Below are positions 6,346 through 14,430 of a DNA stretch of 64,000 nucleotides, in pieces. Below the pieces are notes generated by a model. That model was not told the DNA's origin. It worked only from the letters and a program-made list of their open reading frames with translations, and ran no database searches. The stretch spans positions 41,846-105,845 of the forward strand of contig CAZGJW010000002.1 in NCBI GenBank assembly GCA_964525675.1. Direction: 5' to 3'. Position 1 is the first letter of the stretch. The number at the start of each line of letters is the position of its first letter. Both the position numbers and the translations under genes were made by a program. This stretch comes from CAYSRJ01 sp964525675. GTDB lineage: Bacteria; Spirochaetota; B62-G9; DRHN01.

Positions 6346-8602
6346 CAATCAGTCCACAGAGGGCCCTGTTGTCCATGCTGAACTGTCAAGAGACCTTTCT
6401 CTCTTTCACATTACAATGATGGGCCTGGGAATGATGATAGGCGCGGGTGTTTTTTTAGGTATTGGGAATTCGCTTTACCATGCCGGTCCGGGCGGTGCAA
6501 TTCTGACTTTTGCCCTCAATGGTGTTATCGCGCTGTTCACAGCCATGTCGTATGCGGAGTTGAGCTCCGCAGTGCCTCACGCCGGTGGTGCGTATAATTT
6601 CGCGCGTATCGGGTTCGGCCGGGCTACCAGCTTTTTTGCAGGGTGGATGGAATGGTTTGCATCTTCAGTTGCCGGCAGCATGTATGCGCTTACCTTCGCC
6701 ATATACACACTCCGTTATTTCGAGCAGTTGGGTCTTCTTTCATGGCTGCCCGTTACCATTGAAGCTGCGGTAAAGGTTCTGGCCGTCGCCGCAGCTGTGT
6801 TTTTTATTTTAATAAATTACAGGGGCGCTTCCGAAACCGGGAAAATTGGTGCATTCTTCACAATGGGCCAGATGTTGTTCCTGGTGGCTATCGGTATCGT
6901 GGGAATATTCGTAGCCATCAGGGACCCGATTCGCTTCAAGAACTTCAGCCCATTTGTTCCATACGGCTGGATACGGATACTCGTTACAATGGGTTTTACC
7001 TATGTTGCCTTCGAAGGGTTTGAGGTGATTGCCCAGGCTGGGGATGAAACGATAGAACCCAGGAAGAACCTGCCGAAAGCAATGATTTTTTCGGTCTATA
7101 TCGCTGCAGTAGTATACGTGGTTGTTGCATTTGCGACTATTGTATCGGTTAAGGAGGGCATGCCCGGTGTAGAGGGAGCGCCCTGGGAGTGGATCGGCAG
7201 TTTCAAAGAGAGGGGATTCGGTGAAGCGGTGTCCCGGCTCCTTCCTATGGGAGACATCCTCCTTACGCTCGCCGTAATATTTGCGTCGACCTCGGCCCTG
7301 AATGCAACCATTTATTCAGCAACAAGAGCATCGTACGCGCTCGGCAGGGACAGTATGCTCTCCCCGTTGTTTTCGAGGATTTCATCCAGGAGGAATACAC
7401 CAGTAGGCGCTCTTTCCATGACCGGTTTGATTGTCATTGTCGTCGCAGTGTTTCTGCCGACTCTCCATGTTGCATCGAGCGCGAGCATTATGTTTCTTTT
7501 TCTCTTTTTCATGGTGAACCTCTCCGTCATAAAGATACGATACAATATGGGTGATGAGCTTGTATATGGATTTGTTATGCCGCTGTTTCCTGTTTTTCCC
7601 CTCATTGCAATAGTGATGCAGGCCGTGCTTGCCGTGTGGCTCGTGCACATGAGTTTTATCGCCTGGATCGTTGCCCCGTCCTGGATTCTTTGCGGCATGC
7701 TGATTTATCTGCTGTATTCGCGAAAGCACGCGAAACGGGGAGAGCATGATATCTATGTTCTCGAGGAGGAGGAAGAAGCGCCCCAGGGTAAAGAGTACCG
7801 AATAATGGTTTCCCTTGCGAACCCCGACACCGCAATTCCGATGGTCAGGTCGACGTACAGGCTGTGCGGTGCAAAAGGTGCGCATGTTGAGCTGCTCCAT
7901 ATGGTGCCTGTGCCTGACCAGGTTCCTCTTGCAGATGCGCATCACTATATGGTGGCCGGCAAAGAGGCGATGATCGAGGTGATGCTGTATCTGGCTCCTC
8001 TCTTCTCAGTCAGCACCACAATTCGGTACTGCAGGAGTATCGCACGGGGCATTGTGAGTGCTGTTCGGGAGAAAAAGATAGATATGCTTATTATGGGCTA
8101 CAGGGGGGGGAGAAAAGCGCACGGCTTTCGGCTTGGAAGCACGGTTGATCCTGTCATTGAACGCGCGCCATGCAATACGGTGATTTTCAAAGGCATTACA
8201 GACAGGGAGTACCGTCGTGTTCTGGTACCCGTAGCGGGCGGGCCGAACAGTGCTTTTGCTCTGGAGGTGGCAACTATGCTCGCGGACAGTGATGAAGGGG
8301 AAGTTGTTGTAATGACCGTGGACACCGGCGGGAGAAGGCTCGATCTCGCGCAGTTTTTGAGAAATAATGTCGGCCTACTGCATATGGACAGGGTGCGTAA
8401 AAAAATCGTGCTGTCCGATGATGTTGTTCATGCTATTGTGGAAGAGTCGAAAAATTATGACCTCGTTGTTATCGGCATTTCCAACAGAAGCCGTATATAT
8501 AGAATGAACATGCCCCGGATTATCGCAGACTCTATTACCACACCTCTTGTGATGGTAAGGTCACCGGGAGGGGTCAGCTCGATGATCAGGAGGTTTGTGT
8601 GA
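6332..8602 (+). CDS. APC-superfamily amino acid permease fused to two universal stress protein domains
   Basis: Residues 1-470 form an APC-type permease with about 12 hydrophobic helices. The first helix region carries the family consensus (GLGMMIGAGVFLGIGN), and the third helix region has the typical SYAELSSAVPHAGGAYNFAR. These transporters take up amino acids or amines by proton or sodium coupling or by exchange. Residues about 487-622 (YRIMVSLANPD to PCNTVIFKG) and 626-750 (YRRVLVPVAGG to TPLVMVRSPGG) are tandem UspA-like domains, expected in the cytoplasm, where ATP or another small ligand could gate the transporter. The start is GTG (6332 or the adjacent 6335) with AAGGAGAG upstream. The 3' end overlaps the convergent hydrolase by 17 bases. 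The substrate is not predictable. Confidence 0.9.
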   Translation: MVKNNNQSTEGPVVHAELSRDLSLFHITMMGLGMMIGAGVFLGIGNSLYHAGPGGAILTFALNGVIALFTAMSYAELSSAVPHAGGAYNFARIGFGRATSFFAGWMEWFASSVAGSMYALTFAIYTLRYFEQLGLLSWLPVTIEAAVKVLAVAAAVFFILINYRGASETGKIGAFFTMGQMLFLVAIGIVGIFVAIRDPIRFKNFSPFVPYGWIRILVTMGFTYVAFEGFEVIAQAGDETIEPRKNLPKAMIFSVYIAAVVYVVVAFATIVSVKEGMPGVEGAPWEWIGSFKERGFGEAVSRLLPMGDILLTLAVIFASTSALNATIYSATRASYALGRDSMLSPLFSRISSRRNTPVGALSMTGLIVIVVAVFLPTLHVASSASIMFLFLFFMVNLSVIKIRYNMGDELVYGFVMPLFPVFPLIAIVMQAVLAVWLVHMSFIAWIVAPSWILCGMLIYLLYSRKHAKRGEHDIYVLEEEEEAPQGKEYRIMVSLANPDTAIPMVRSTYRLCGAKGAHVELLHMVPVPDQVPLADAHHYMVAGKEAMIEVMLYLAPLFSVSTTIRYCRSIARGIVSAVREKKIDMLIMGYRGGRKAHGFRLGSTVDPVIERAPCNTVIFKGITDREYRRVLVPVAGGPNSAFALEVATMLADSDEGEVVVMTVDTGGRRLDLAQFLRNNVGLLHMDRVRKKIVLSDDVVHAIVEESKNYDLVVIGISNRSRIYRMNMPRIIADSITTPLVMVRSPGGVSSMIRRFV

Positions 8603-9356
8603 TGTATTTGCTAGCCCAGACGGCAGTTATGGCGCCGACGTACCCTGCGTCCCGGGGATCCGACAAAAGGTGGTCGGCTCTGTCCAATGATATAAAGCTC
8701 TTTGGATGTTTTGCAGTCTGAAAGATATCGGCCGCGTTATCGATACCCACTATTCTGTCAAGCGGGGAGTGGAAGACGATCAATGCCCTGTTCAGTCCGC
8801 GTATTGCTTTTTTCGTGTCCGTCTTCCAGAGATCATCCAGGAACTGTTTTTTGATCCTGAAGCTGCGCCCTGCAATGATCACTTCGGTTTCTCCTTTTTT
8901 TTTCATCTCTTCGCTGTCGAGAGGCAGAAGTTTGTTTATATGGGCGGGATCGCAGGGCGCGGCGATTGTTGCAACAGCAACGGATGAGGCTATGGAGGAA
9001 GTGGCCTGTAAAACGGCAGCACCCCCGAATGAGTGCCCGATAAGGAGCTCGGGAGCCCGAAATTCTTTCTCCATAAAATCGGCTGCGGCGCGTAAATCAT
9101 CCGTGTTGGAAGTGAAGTTCGTATCCGAGAATTTGCCCTCACTTTCTCCCAGACCGGTAAAGTCGAAACGAAGCACTCCGAAACCGTTTTCCGTCAGCGC
9201 GCGATCAATATTCGAAAATGTCTTGTAGTTTTTTGAGCAGGTGAAACAGTGGGCAAGAAGCGCATAGTGCTCCGGTGTTTCGGAATCCGGTGTATCGATA
9301 TAGGCACTGAGGCTGTGCCCGTTGTGGTTTTTAAAAGAAACCTTTTTTGATTCCAT
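8586..9356 (-). CDS. Alpha/beta hydrolase (serine hydrolase, DUF/OsmC-associated type)
   Basis: The 256-residue product has the alpha/beta hydrolase fold with a catalytic triad that can be read directly. The nucleophile elbow is GHSFGG, the acid is within HSPLDRIVGIDNA, and the histidine is in DRADHLLSD. The early LLAHCFTCSKNYKTFSNI and RFDFTGLGESEG segments match the branch of esterase-like hydrolases that are often fused or linked to OsmC domains. No OsmC domain is present here. The frame is open further upstream (to 9461). The ATG at 9356 is chosen because homologous proteins start at the KVSFKNHNGHSL strand. There is no strong SD, so the start is uncertain. It is convergent with the APC-Usp gene and overlaps it. 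Confidence 0.82.
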   Translation of the reverse strand: MESKKVSFKNHNGHSLSAYIDTPDSETPEHYALLAHCFTCSKNYKTFSNIDRALTENGFGVLRFDFTGLGESEGKFSDTNFTSNTDDLRAAADFMEKEFRAPELLIGHSFGGAAVLQATSSIASSVAVATIAAPCDPAHINKLLPLDSEEMKKKGETEVIIAGRSFRIKKQFLDDLWKTDTKKAIRGLNRALIVFHSPLDRIVGIDNAADIFQTAKHPKSFISLDRADHLLSDPRDAGYVGAITAVWASKYITQTS

Positions 9357-9597
9357 GCTGTTCTCATGCCTATGTGTGTATGGTTTTATGATAGAAAAAG
9401 TTACAGACAAATTTTTTGTTTCGGTATCAGCTAACATAATGTATATGGCTTGTGATTTCAAGGTAATACCGTGCAGGATGATTTGTGTCTGTTCCGATGT
9501 GTTTGAAGGATGTACTGCCTGGAGAATTTATCTTGTTTTTTAACGCAGCCGCTCCTATTGTTTTATTCATCGTTTACATTATTCCGGGAGAGATACA

Positions 9598-9891
9598 GTG
9601 CCGTTTATTACTGTTAAGAACACGGATGACAGGGTAGAAACCGATCTTGTCACATCTCTGCTTGTGGCTCTGCAGCGCCAGCAGATACCCATCGATACGG
9701 TCTGCGGGGGGAAAGCCCAGTGCGGCAGGTGCGTAGTCCGGATTTTGAATGGAAGTGAGTTTTTAACGAAAAAAAAGCCTGCTGAGATACTGCGCCTCGA
9801 TACACTGAAGGCTGATAAGACAATGCGCTTGGCCTGCCAGACTTATACGCGTGGTAATATCGAGATTGAAATCATCAATATACGGAAATAA
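9598..9891 (+). CDS. Small 2Fe-2S ferredoxin
   Basis: The 97-residue protein has the plant-type 2Fe-2S cysteine pattern C-x5-C-x2-C-x34-C at residues 36, 42, 45 and 80 (VCGGKAQCGRCVVRI ... RLACQT). It would act as a one-electron carrier in the cytoplasm. The sequence is closest in style to the N-terminal ferredoxin domain of the reductive activators of corrinoid proteins (DUF4445/ASKHA group), here as a stand-alone protein. The start is GTG at 9598 after GGGAGAG. No partner redox enzyme is adjacent, so its electron donor and acceptor are unknown. Confidence 0.88.
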   Translation: MPFITVKNTDDRVETDLVTSLLVALQRQQIPIDTVCGGKAQCGRCVVRILNGSEFLTKKKPAEILRLDTLKADKTMRLACQTYTRGNIEIEIINIRK

Positions 9892-10222
9892 GCTGTATGC
9901 GCGGTTTGGGGCTTGCGGTTCGGCTGAACGACGTTTAAAAATTGAGTTGCAATAAACCTTTTTCGTTATACAATTATTACTGTTGTGAGATGGATATACC
10001 CAAAATGGTCTCATTTTTATAAACTTCAATAAGGTACTCCGCGCGAATTTGGATACCGGTGCGATGATTCGAGAAAAGAAGAAATATATAAACCGGGTGT
10101 TTTGGAATGCCTGACTAATCTTGACTCTCAGGAGATATTTTTATACTATAAAAAAACTTCAAATAAAACCTGCACATTCGTCTTGATGTATTTCCTGACT
10201 ATCCCTTCGCTATGGAGGCCTT
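9892..10222. other. Intergenic region before the carboxyltransferase operon
   Basis: These 331 bases hold no recognisable gene. They are AT-rich in the second half and include the promoter candidate at 10121-10149. No terminator hairpin was recognised after the ferredoxin. Confidence 0.6.
10121..10149 (+). promoter_or_regulatory. Candidate promoter of the carboxyltransferase operon
   Basis: TTGACT at 10121-10126 and TACTAT at 10144-10149 are 17 bases apart. An overlapping TATACT (10142-10147) would give a 15-base spacing. Transcription would start about 67 bases before the ATG at 10223. Confidence 0.4.
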
Positions 10223-11776
10223 ATGGGAACTGTTGAGAAAAGAAATATAGAATTGGGAAGAAAAAAATCCCTCGTAAGGCAGATGGGCGGCGAACAGCAA
10301 ATAGCAAAACAGCGCGAAAAGGGTAAATTGACGGCGCGTGAGAGAGTAGATCTCTTCTTTGATAAGGATACCTTTCACGAAGTGGATATGTTTGTGAGAC
10401 ATTACAGCACGAACTTCGGTCTGGACCGCATGGTAATCCCATCCGATGGCGTTGTTACCGGACATGGACTCGTGAACGGAAGGCACGTATGCGCGTATTT
10501 TCAGGATTTTACATCGAGAGGCGGGTCGCTTGGTGAAATGCATGCGGCAAAGATATGTAAAATCATGGACAAGGCGATGAAAGCGGGACTGCCGATTGTC
10601 GGATTCAACGATTCGGGAGGAGCCCGCATTCAGGAAGGGATTGATGCCCTGAAAGGGTATGGGAATATTTTTTTCAGGAATGCCCGGGCATCCGGTGTGA
10701 TACCGCAGATTTCCGCCATAATGGGACCATGCGCGGGCGGTGCTGTATACTCGCCTGCGATGACGGACTTTGTATTTATGGTTAAGCATACGAGCTACAT
10801 GTATATTACAGGTCCCGATGTTATACGGGCCGTTACCGGAGAGCGTACCGGTCATGAAGAACTCGGCGGCGCAATCGCCCATAATACAAAAAGCGGTAAT
10901 GCGCATTTTGCATGTGAGAACGAAGAAGACACAATGAACTGCATAAAAACGCTTTTAGGCTTTCTTCCGAGCAACAATATGGAGGACCCTCCGTATTATG
11001 AACCTGTAGACGATCCGCGGCGAATCTGCCCCGATCTTGACTCTATCATTCCTGACAACCCGAGAAAGAGCTACAACATGAAAGAGGTCATCCACAATGT
11101 TGTGGACGACGGCTATATTTTTGAACCGCATAAGTACTTTGCCGAAAACCTTATTGTCGCCTTTGCGCGGTTGAACGGGAGGGTTGTCGGTATTATTGCA
11201 AACCACCCTCAGTTTCTTGCCGGCTGCCTCGACATTGATGCGTCTGACAAGGCAAGCAGGTTTATTAGAACCTGCGATGCATTCAATATTCCATTGATAA
11301 CCTTTGCAGATGTTCCAGGGTACCTTCCCGGAACCGATCAGGAATGGAGCGGCATTATCCGCCACGGGGCGAAACTGCTTTGGAGCTATTCAGAGGCGAC
11401 TGTGCCGAAAATGACTGTCATCACGCGAAAAGATTACGGCGGTGCCTATATTGCGATGAGCTCGAGCCACCTCGGTGCAGACATGGTCTTTGCGTGGCCG
11501 ACTGCTGAGATAGCGGTTATGGGTGCTGAAGGTGCGGTGAATATTATTTACAGGAAAGATATCGAAGGGGCAAAACATCCCGAAAAGATTCGGCAGGAGA
11601 AGATCAAAGAGTACGAGGAGCTTCTCTGCAACCCCTACATTGCGGCCAGCAGAGGATATGTGGATGCTGTTATAAAACCGTCTGAAACACGCATGCGTCT
11701 GATCAAGGCACTCGAGTTGTTAAAGACAAAAAATGAAACGCTGCCGCCGAAAAAGCACGGTAACATACCGCTGTAA
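10223..11776 (+). CDS. Acyl-CoA carboxyltransferase, methylmalonyl-CoA/propionyl-CoA type (12S/MmdA-like)
   Basis: This 517-residue protein is the crotonase-fold carboxyltransferase that moves CO2 between an acyl-CoA and carboxybiotin. The N-terminal QREKGKLTARERVDLFFD, the oxyanion-hole regions FNDSGGARIQEGIDALKGYG and GPCAGGAVYSPAMTDF, and ITGPDVIRAVTGE are hallmarks of the propionyl/methylmalonyl-CoA branch. The C-terminal half carries FADVPGYLPGTDQEWSGIIRHGAKLL. It begins an operon with a small protein and an OadA-type subunit carrying biotin. No biotin carboxylase and no sodium-pumping MmdB/OadB subunit is in the operon. That is the composition of a transcarboxylase (12S + 5S + biotin carrier) rather than a carboxylase or a sodium-pump decarboxylase. 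This reading is inference. ATG 10223 follows GGAGG. Confidence 0.92.
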   Translation: MGTVEKRNIELGRKKSLVRQMGGEQQIAKQREKGKLTARERVDLFFDKDTFHEVDMFVRHYSTNFGLDRMVIPSDGVVTGHGLVNGRHVCAYFQDFTSRGGSLGEMHAAKICKIMDKAMKAGLPIVGFNDSGGARIQEGIDALKGYGNIFFRNARASGVIPQISAIMGPCAGGAVYSPAMTDFVFMVKHTSYMYITGPDVIRAVTGERTGHEELGGAIAHNTKSGNAHFACENEEDTMNCIKTLLGFLPSNNMEDPPYYEPVDDPRRICPDLDSIIPDNPRKSYNMKEVIHNVVDDGYIFEPHKYFAENLIVAFARLNGRVVGIIANHPQFLAGCLDIDASDKASRFIRTCDAFNIPLITFADVPGYLPGTDQEWSGIIRHGAKLLWSYSEATVPKMTVITRKDYGGAYIAMSSSHLGADMVFAWPTAEIAVMGAEGAVNIIYRKDIEGAKHPEKIRQEKIKEYEELLCNPYIAASRGYVDAVIKPSETRMRLIKALELLKTKNETLPPKKHGNIPL

Positions 11777-11834
11777 TACGGCTGTTAAACGTGCGGATAG
11801 CACACGCGGACTTGATTTACTGAAGGGTATGCAG

Positions 11835-12203
11835 GTGAACAGGAAGCAGATTGCGGCAATTACCGGCGTTATGTATTACCTTCAGGAAGAGAGGCGAAAG
11901 CTTCTGGATCAGATGGGTATCATTCCGTACAGCATGATAAATCGCTGGAGTATGCACGGCCGCCAAACGATAATGAAATTAAGGACCCGCGCTCAGCTGA
12001 GAACTCTCGGGTCCCATATGTGCCTGCCCTTCTTGAATCATATGATGTTGAATAACGGAAGAGTTCCTGCGCCTCTGCATCGAATAAAAAACCTTGCAGT
12101 GGCTCAAAACATGCTCAAAACTCAGGCGCAGATTCGAAAAGCACAGATACAAAAAATGAAGATGAAATCACCGGGTCAATATGTATCGGAGGGACGGGTC
12201 TGA
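11835..12203 (+). CDS. Small basic protein of the carboxyltransferase operon, unknown family
   Basis: The product is about 122 residues and basic. It starts VNRKQIAAITGVMYYLQEERRKLLDQ, then NRWSMHGRQTIMKLRTRAQL, and has a coiled-coil-prone C-terminus rich in K, Q, M and R. The opening IAAITxxxxYLQEE and the W-S-x-x-GRQ-x-IM-x-x-R segment recall linker or assembly segments seen in small subunits of biotin-dependent decarboxylases. I do not recognise a named family. GTG at 11835 is preferred over ATG 11829 because AAGGG (11823-11827) is 7 bases before the GTG but only 1 base before the ATG. No transmembrane helix is seen, unlike OadG. Position between the 12S-like and 5S-like subunits suggests a scaffold role. 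Confidence 0.6.
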   Translation: MNRKQIAAITGVMYYLQEERRKLLDQMGIIPYSMINRWSMHGRQTIMKLRTRAQLRTLGSHMCLPFLNHMMLNNGRVPAPLHRIKNLAVAQNMLKTQAQIRKAQIQKMKMKSPGQYVSEGRV

Positions 12204-12298
12204 TTCCGGGATTTTAATTTTCGAGATTTCTATTTTTTGGATTGCGGATCATGAAGGCAACTGGTTCATTCTTACAGCGAAACAGGGGATTTCCCCGG

Positions 12299-14185
12299 AT
12301 GATTTCAATAAAAAAACCTATTAGCGTCATGATTACCGCATTCAGGGACGGATTTCAATCGGTGTACGGTGCACGGGTTCTGACGGAGGATTTTCTCCCT
12401 GCCGTGGAGGCGGCTGTGGAAGCGGGACTATCCCACTTCGAAGCCGGGGGCGGGGCCCGGTTTCAGTCTCTATTTTTCTACTGCAACGAAAATGCCTTCG
12501 ACATGATGGACTCATTCAGAAAGGTTGCGGGGCCGGAGGCAAACCTGCAGACGCTCGCGCGCGGTATCAATGTCGTGGGCCTGGACTCACAGAGCAGCGA
12601 TATAATCAAACTGCACGCCCAGCTTTTTAAAAAACACGGAATAACGACAATACGGAACTTCGATGCGCTGAATGATGTTGATAATCTCGACTATAGTGGC
12701 CGCTGTATCGTCGATGCCGGCTTGAGACATGAGATATGCATTACCCTCATGGCGCTTCCGCCTAGCGTTGAGGGCGCCCATACCCCAGAATTCTATTTCC
12801 AGGTGCTTAAAAATATCCTTGATGCCGGGATTCCCTTCGATTCACTCTGCTACAAGGATGCATCGGGTACTACCACCCCCGATACAGTGTACCAGACGAT
12901 AAAGAAAGCCAGATCGAGGCTTTCGAGAAAGGTTCCAATCAGGTTTCACACCCACGAAACAGCAGGCACCAGCATCGCAACGAGTATTGCCGCTCTGGAG
13001 GCGGGAGCAACGGCAATCGACTGCTCGCTCGCGCCTGTGTCAGGCGGCACCAGCCAGCCAGATATTGTTGTCATGTACCATGCGCTGCGTGGGACCAACT
13101 TTGATATTGGAGTCGATATCGACAAAGTTATGAAAGCGGAGGAGGTTTTCAAGGAATGCATGGCGGATTATGAGGTATTTCCGGAGGCCTCCAGAGTAGA
13201 ACCGATGATTCTCTACTCACCGATGCCTGGCGGTGCTCTGACTGCGAACACGCAGATGATGCGGGATAACAACATGCTGGACAGGTATCATGAAGTAATT
13301 ACAGAGATGGGGGAAGTCGTGGCAATGGGAGGATTCGGCACCTCGGTTACACCGGTCTCTCAGTTTTACTTTCAGCAGGCATTCAACAACGTCATGATCG
13401 GGCCCTGGAAGAAGATTGCTGAGGGGTACGGGAAGATGGTGCTCGGTTATTTCGGCAAGACGCCGGTGCCCCCCAACCCGGAAATCGTAAAACTCGCGCA
13501 GGAGCAGCTCAATCTTGAATCGACTACGAGAAGCCCACGGCTCATCAACGATGAGGATCCGACAAAGGGTGTGGAAACTGCAAAGGTGATGCTGGAGGAG
13601 AACAAACTGCCTGCAACAGATGAGAATATCTTTATCGCTGCTACGTGCAAAGAAAAAGGCATCATGTTTTTAAAAGGGAACGCGCGGGTGAATATCCGTA
13701 AAAGTTCCACTGGAAAAAAATCAGACAATAAACAGTACGTTGGCGATGAAGTCTTGCCCAAGCCGGAAGGGCTTAGAAGTTTTGATGTGTATGTCGATGA
13801 TGAGCACTTCAGAGTAGAGATAAACGAACCGAACGGACTTCCCGCTGTCTCTCAGAATCCGGGTATGCGGGGCCTGTATCGTCCCCCTGTATCGGGAAAT
13901 GTACCCGCCGGAAGCGTTTCAGCCGGCTCTGGAAAGAAGAACAATCCGGGCCAGGTCGGAGAAGGTGAAACAGCGGTGCGCGCGCCACTTCCGGGCATAA
14001 TTATTCGTTATGAAAAAAAAGTGGGCGACCGGGTAAAGGTCGGCGACACAGTTGTGGTTGTAGAGGCAATGAAAATGAACAATAATATAGATGCTCATTG
14101 TGACGGGACAGTAATCCGGATTCCCCACAAGGCAGGTACGAATATCGCCAAAAACGATGTTCTCTGCGTTATAAAGTACGAATAA
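12299..14185 (+). CDS. OadA/5S-type pyruvate (oxaloacetate) carboxyltransferase with C-terminal biotin carrier domain
   Basis: Residues 1-290 form an HMG-CoA-lyase-like TIM barrel that exchanges CO2 between oxaloacetate/pyruvate and biotin. Metal-site residues are visible: Asp in FRDGFQS, the carbamylatable Lys in CYKDASGTTTPDT, and the HxH of RFHTHETAGTS. The usual DAHQS motif is altered to DGFQS, and the following strand reads HFEAGGGARFQS, so this is a divergent branch. A conserved carboxyltransferase domain follows, then a Gly/Ser/Pro linker. The biotinyl domain has its modified lysine in VVEAMKM at about residue 592 of 628. ATG 12299 is chosen for the AGGGGA 9 bases upstream, although the frame opens at 12242. 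With the 12S-like subunit it could form a methylmalonyl-CoA:pyruvate transcarboxylase. Confidence 0.88.
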   Translation: MISIKKPISVMITAFRDGFQSVYGARVLTEDFLPAVEAAVEAGLSHFEAGGGARFQSLFFYCNENAFDMMDSFRKVAGPEANLQTLARGINVVGLDSQSSDIIKLHAQLFKKHGITTIRNFDALNDVDNLDYSGRCIVDAGLRHEICITLMALPPSVEGAHTPEFYFQVLKNILDAGIPFDSLCYKDASGTTTPDTVYQTIKKARSRLSRKVPIRFHTHETAGTSIATSIAALEAGATAIDCSLAPVSGGTSQPDIVVMYHALRGTNFDIGVDIDKVMKAEEVFKECMADYEVFPEASRVEPMILYSPMPGGALTANTQMMRDNNMLDRYHEVITEMGEVVAMGGFGTSVTPVSQFYFQQAFNNVMIGPWKKIAEGYGKMVLGYFGKTPVPPNPEIVKLAQEQLNLESTTRSPRLINDEDPTKGVETAKVMLEENKLPATDENIFIAATCKEKGIMFLKGNARVNIRKSSTGKKSDNKQYVGDEVLPKPEGLRSFDVYVDDEHFRVEINEPNGLPAVSQNPGMRGLYRPPVSGNVPAGSVSAGSGKKNNPGQVGEGETAVRAPLPGIIIRYEKKVGDRVKVGDTVVVVEAMKMNNNIDAHCDGTVIRIPHKAGTNIAKNDVLCVIKYE

Positions 14186-14203
14186 TGTGTGAACTTTCAC
14201 GGG

Positions 14204-14406
14204 CCTCTTCTAAGTAACTTCTCACGAAGTTACTTCATGATATTCGGTCCCGAAGTGGCATACGCCTCTTCTAAGTAACTTCAAATAAATTATCTTTGAT
14301 ACCCAGTCCCGGGAGGATGTATCCTGCCAAGAATCGGACGCGAAGCGACATATCCCGCCAGGGACATATCCCGCCAGGGACATATCCTTACAGGGACATA
14401 CGCCAC
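14204..14406. repeat. Repeat family 2, copy b, with 16-bp tandem units
   Basis: An 18-bp direct repeat CCTCTTCTAAGTAACTTC occurs at 14204-14221 and 14265-14282. A hairpin has arms AAGTAACTTC and GAAGTTACTT (14212-14236). The block AATAAATTATCTTTGATACC plus CAGTCC (14284 on) matches 2071 on. Four GACATA-type units spaced exactly 16 bases apart start at 14347, 14363, 14379 and 14395. The copy lies in the gap between the biotin subunit and the nuclease gene. An upstream extension of the nuclease frame (from 14296) translates this repeat and is rejected. Confidence 0.65.
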
Positions 14407-14430
14407 TTTAAACTACAGGGGAGGTGCAGA

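Noticed and set aside
14347..14406. CRISPR-like array of short repeats
   Set aside because: The units are 16 bases in tandem with no spacers, and no cas gene is near.
14296..14430. An N-terminal extension of the beta-CASP nuclease frame
   Set aside because: The extra 45 residues translate repeat family 2. The ATG at 14431 has a good SD.
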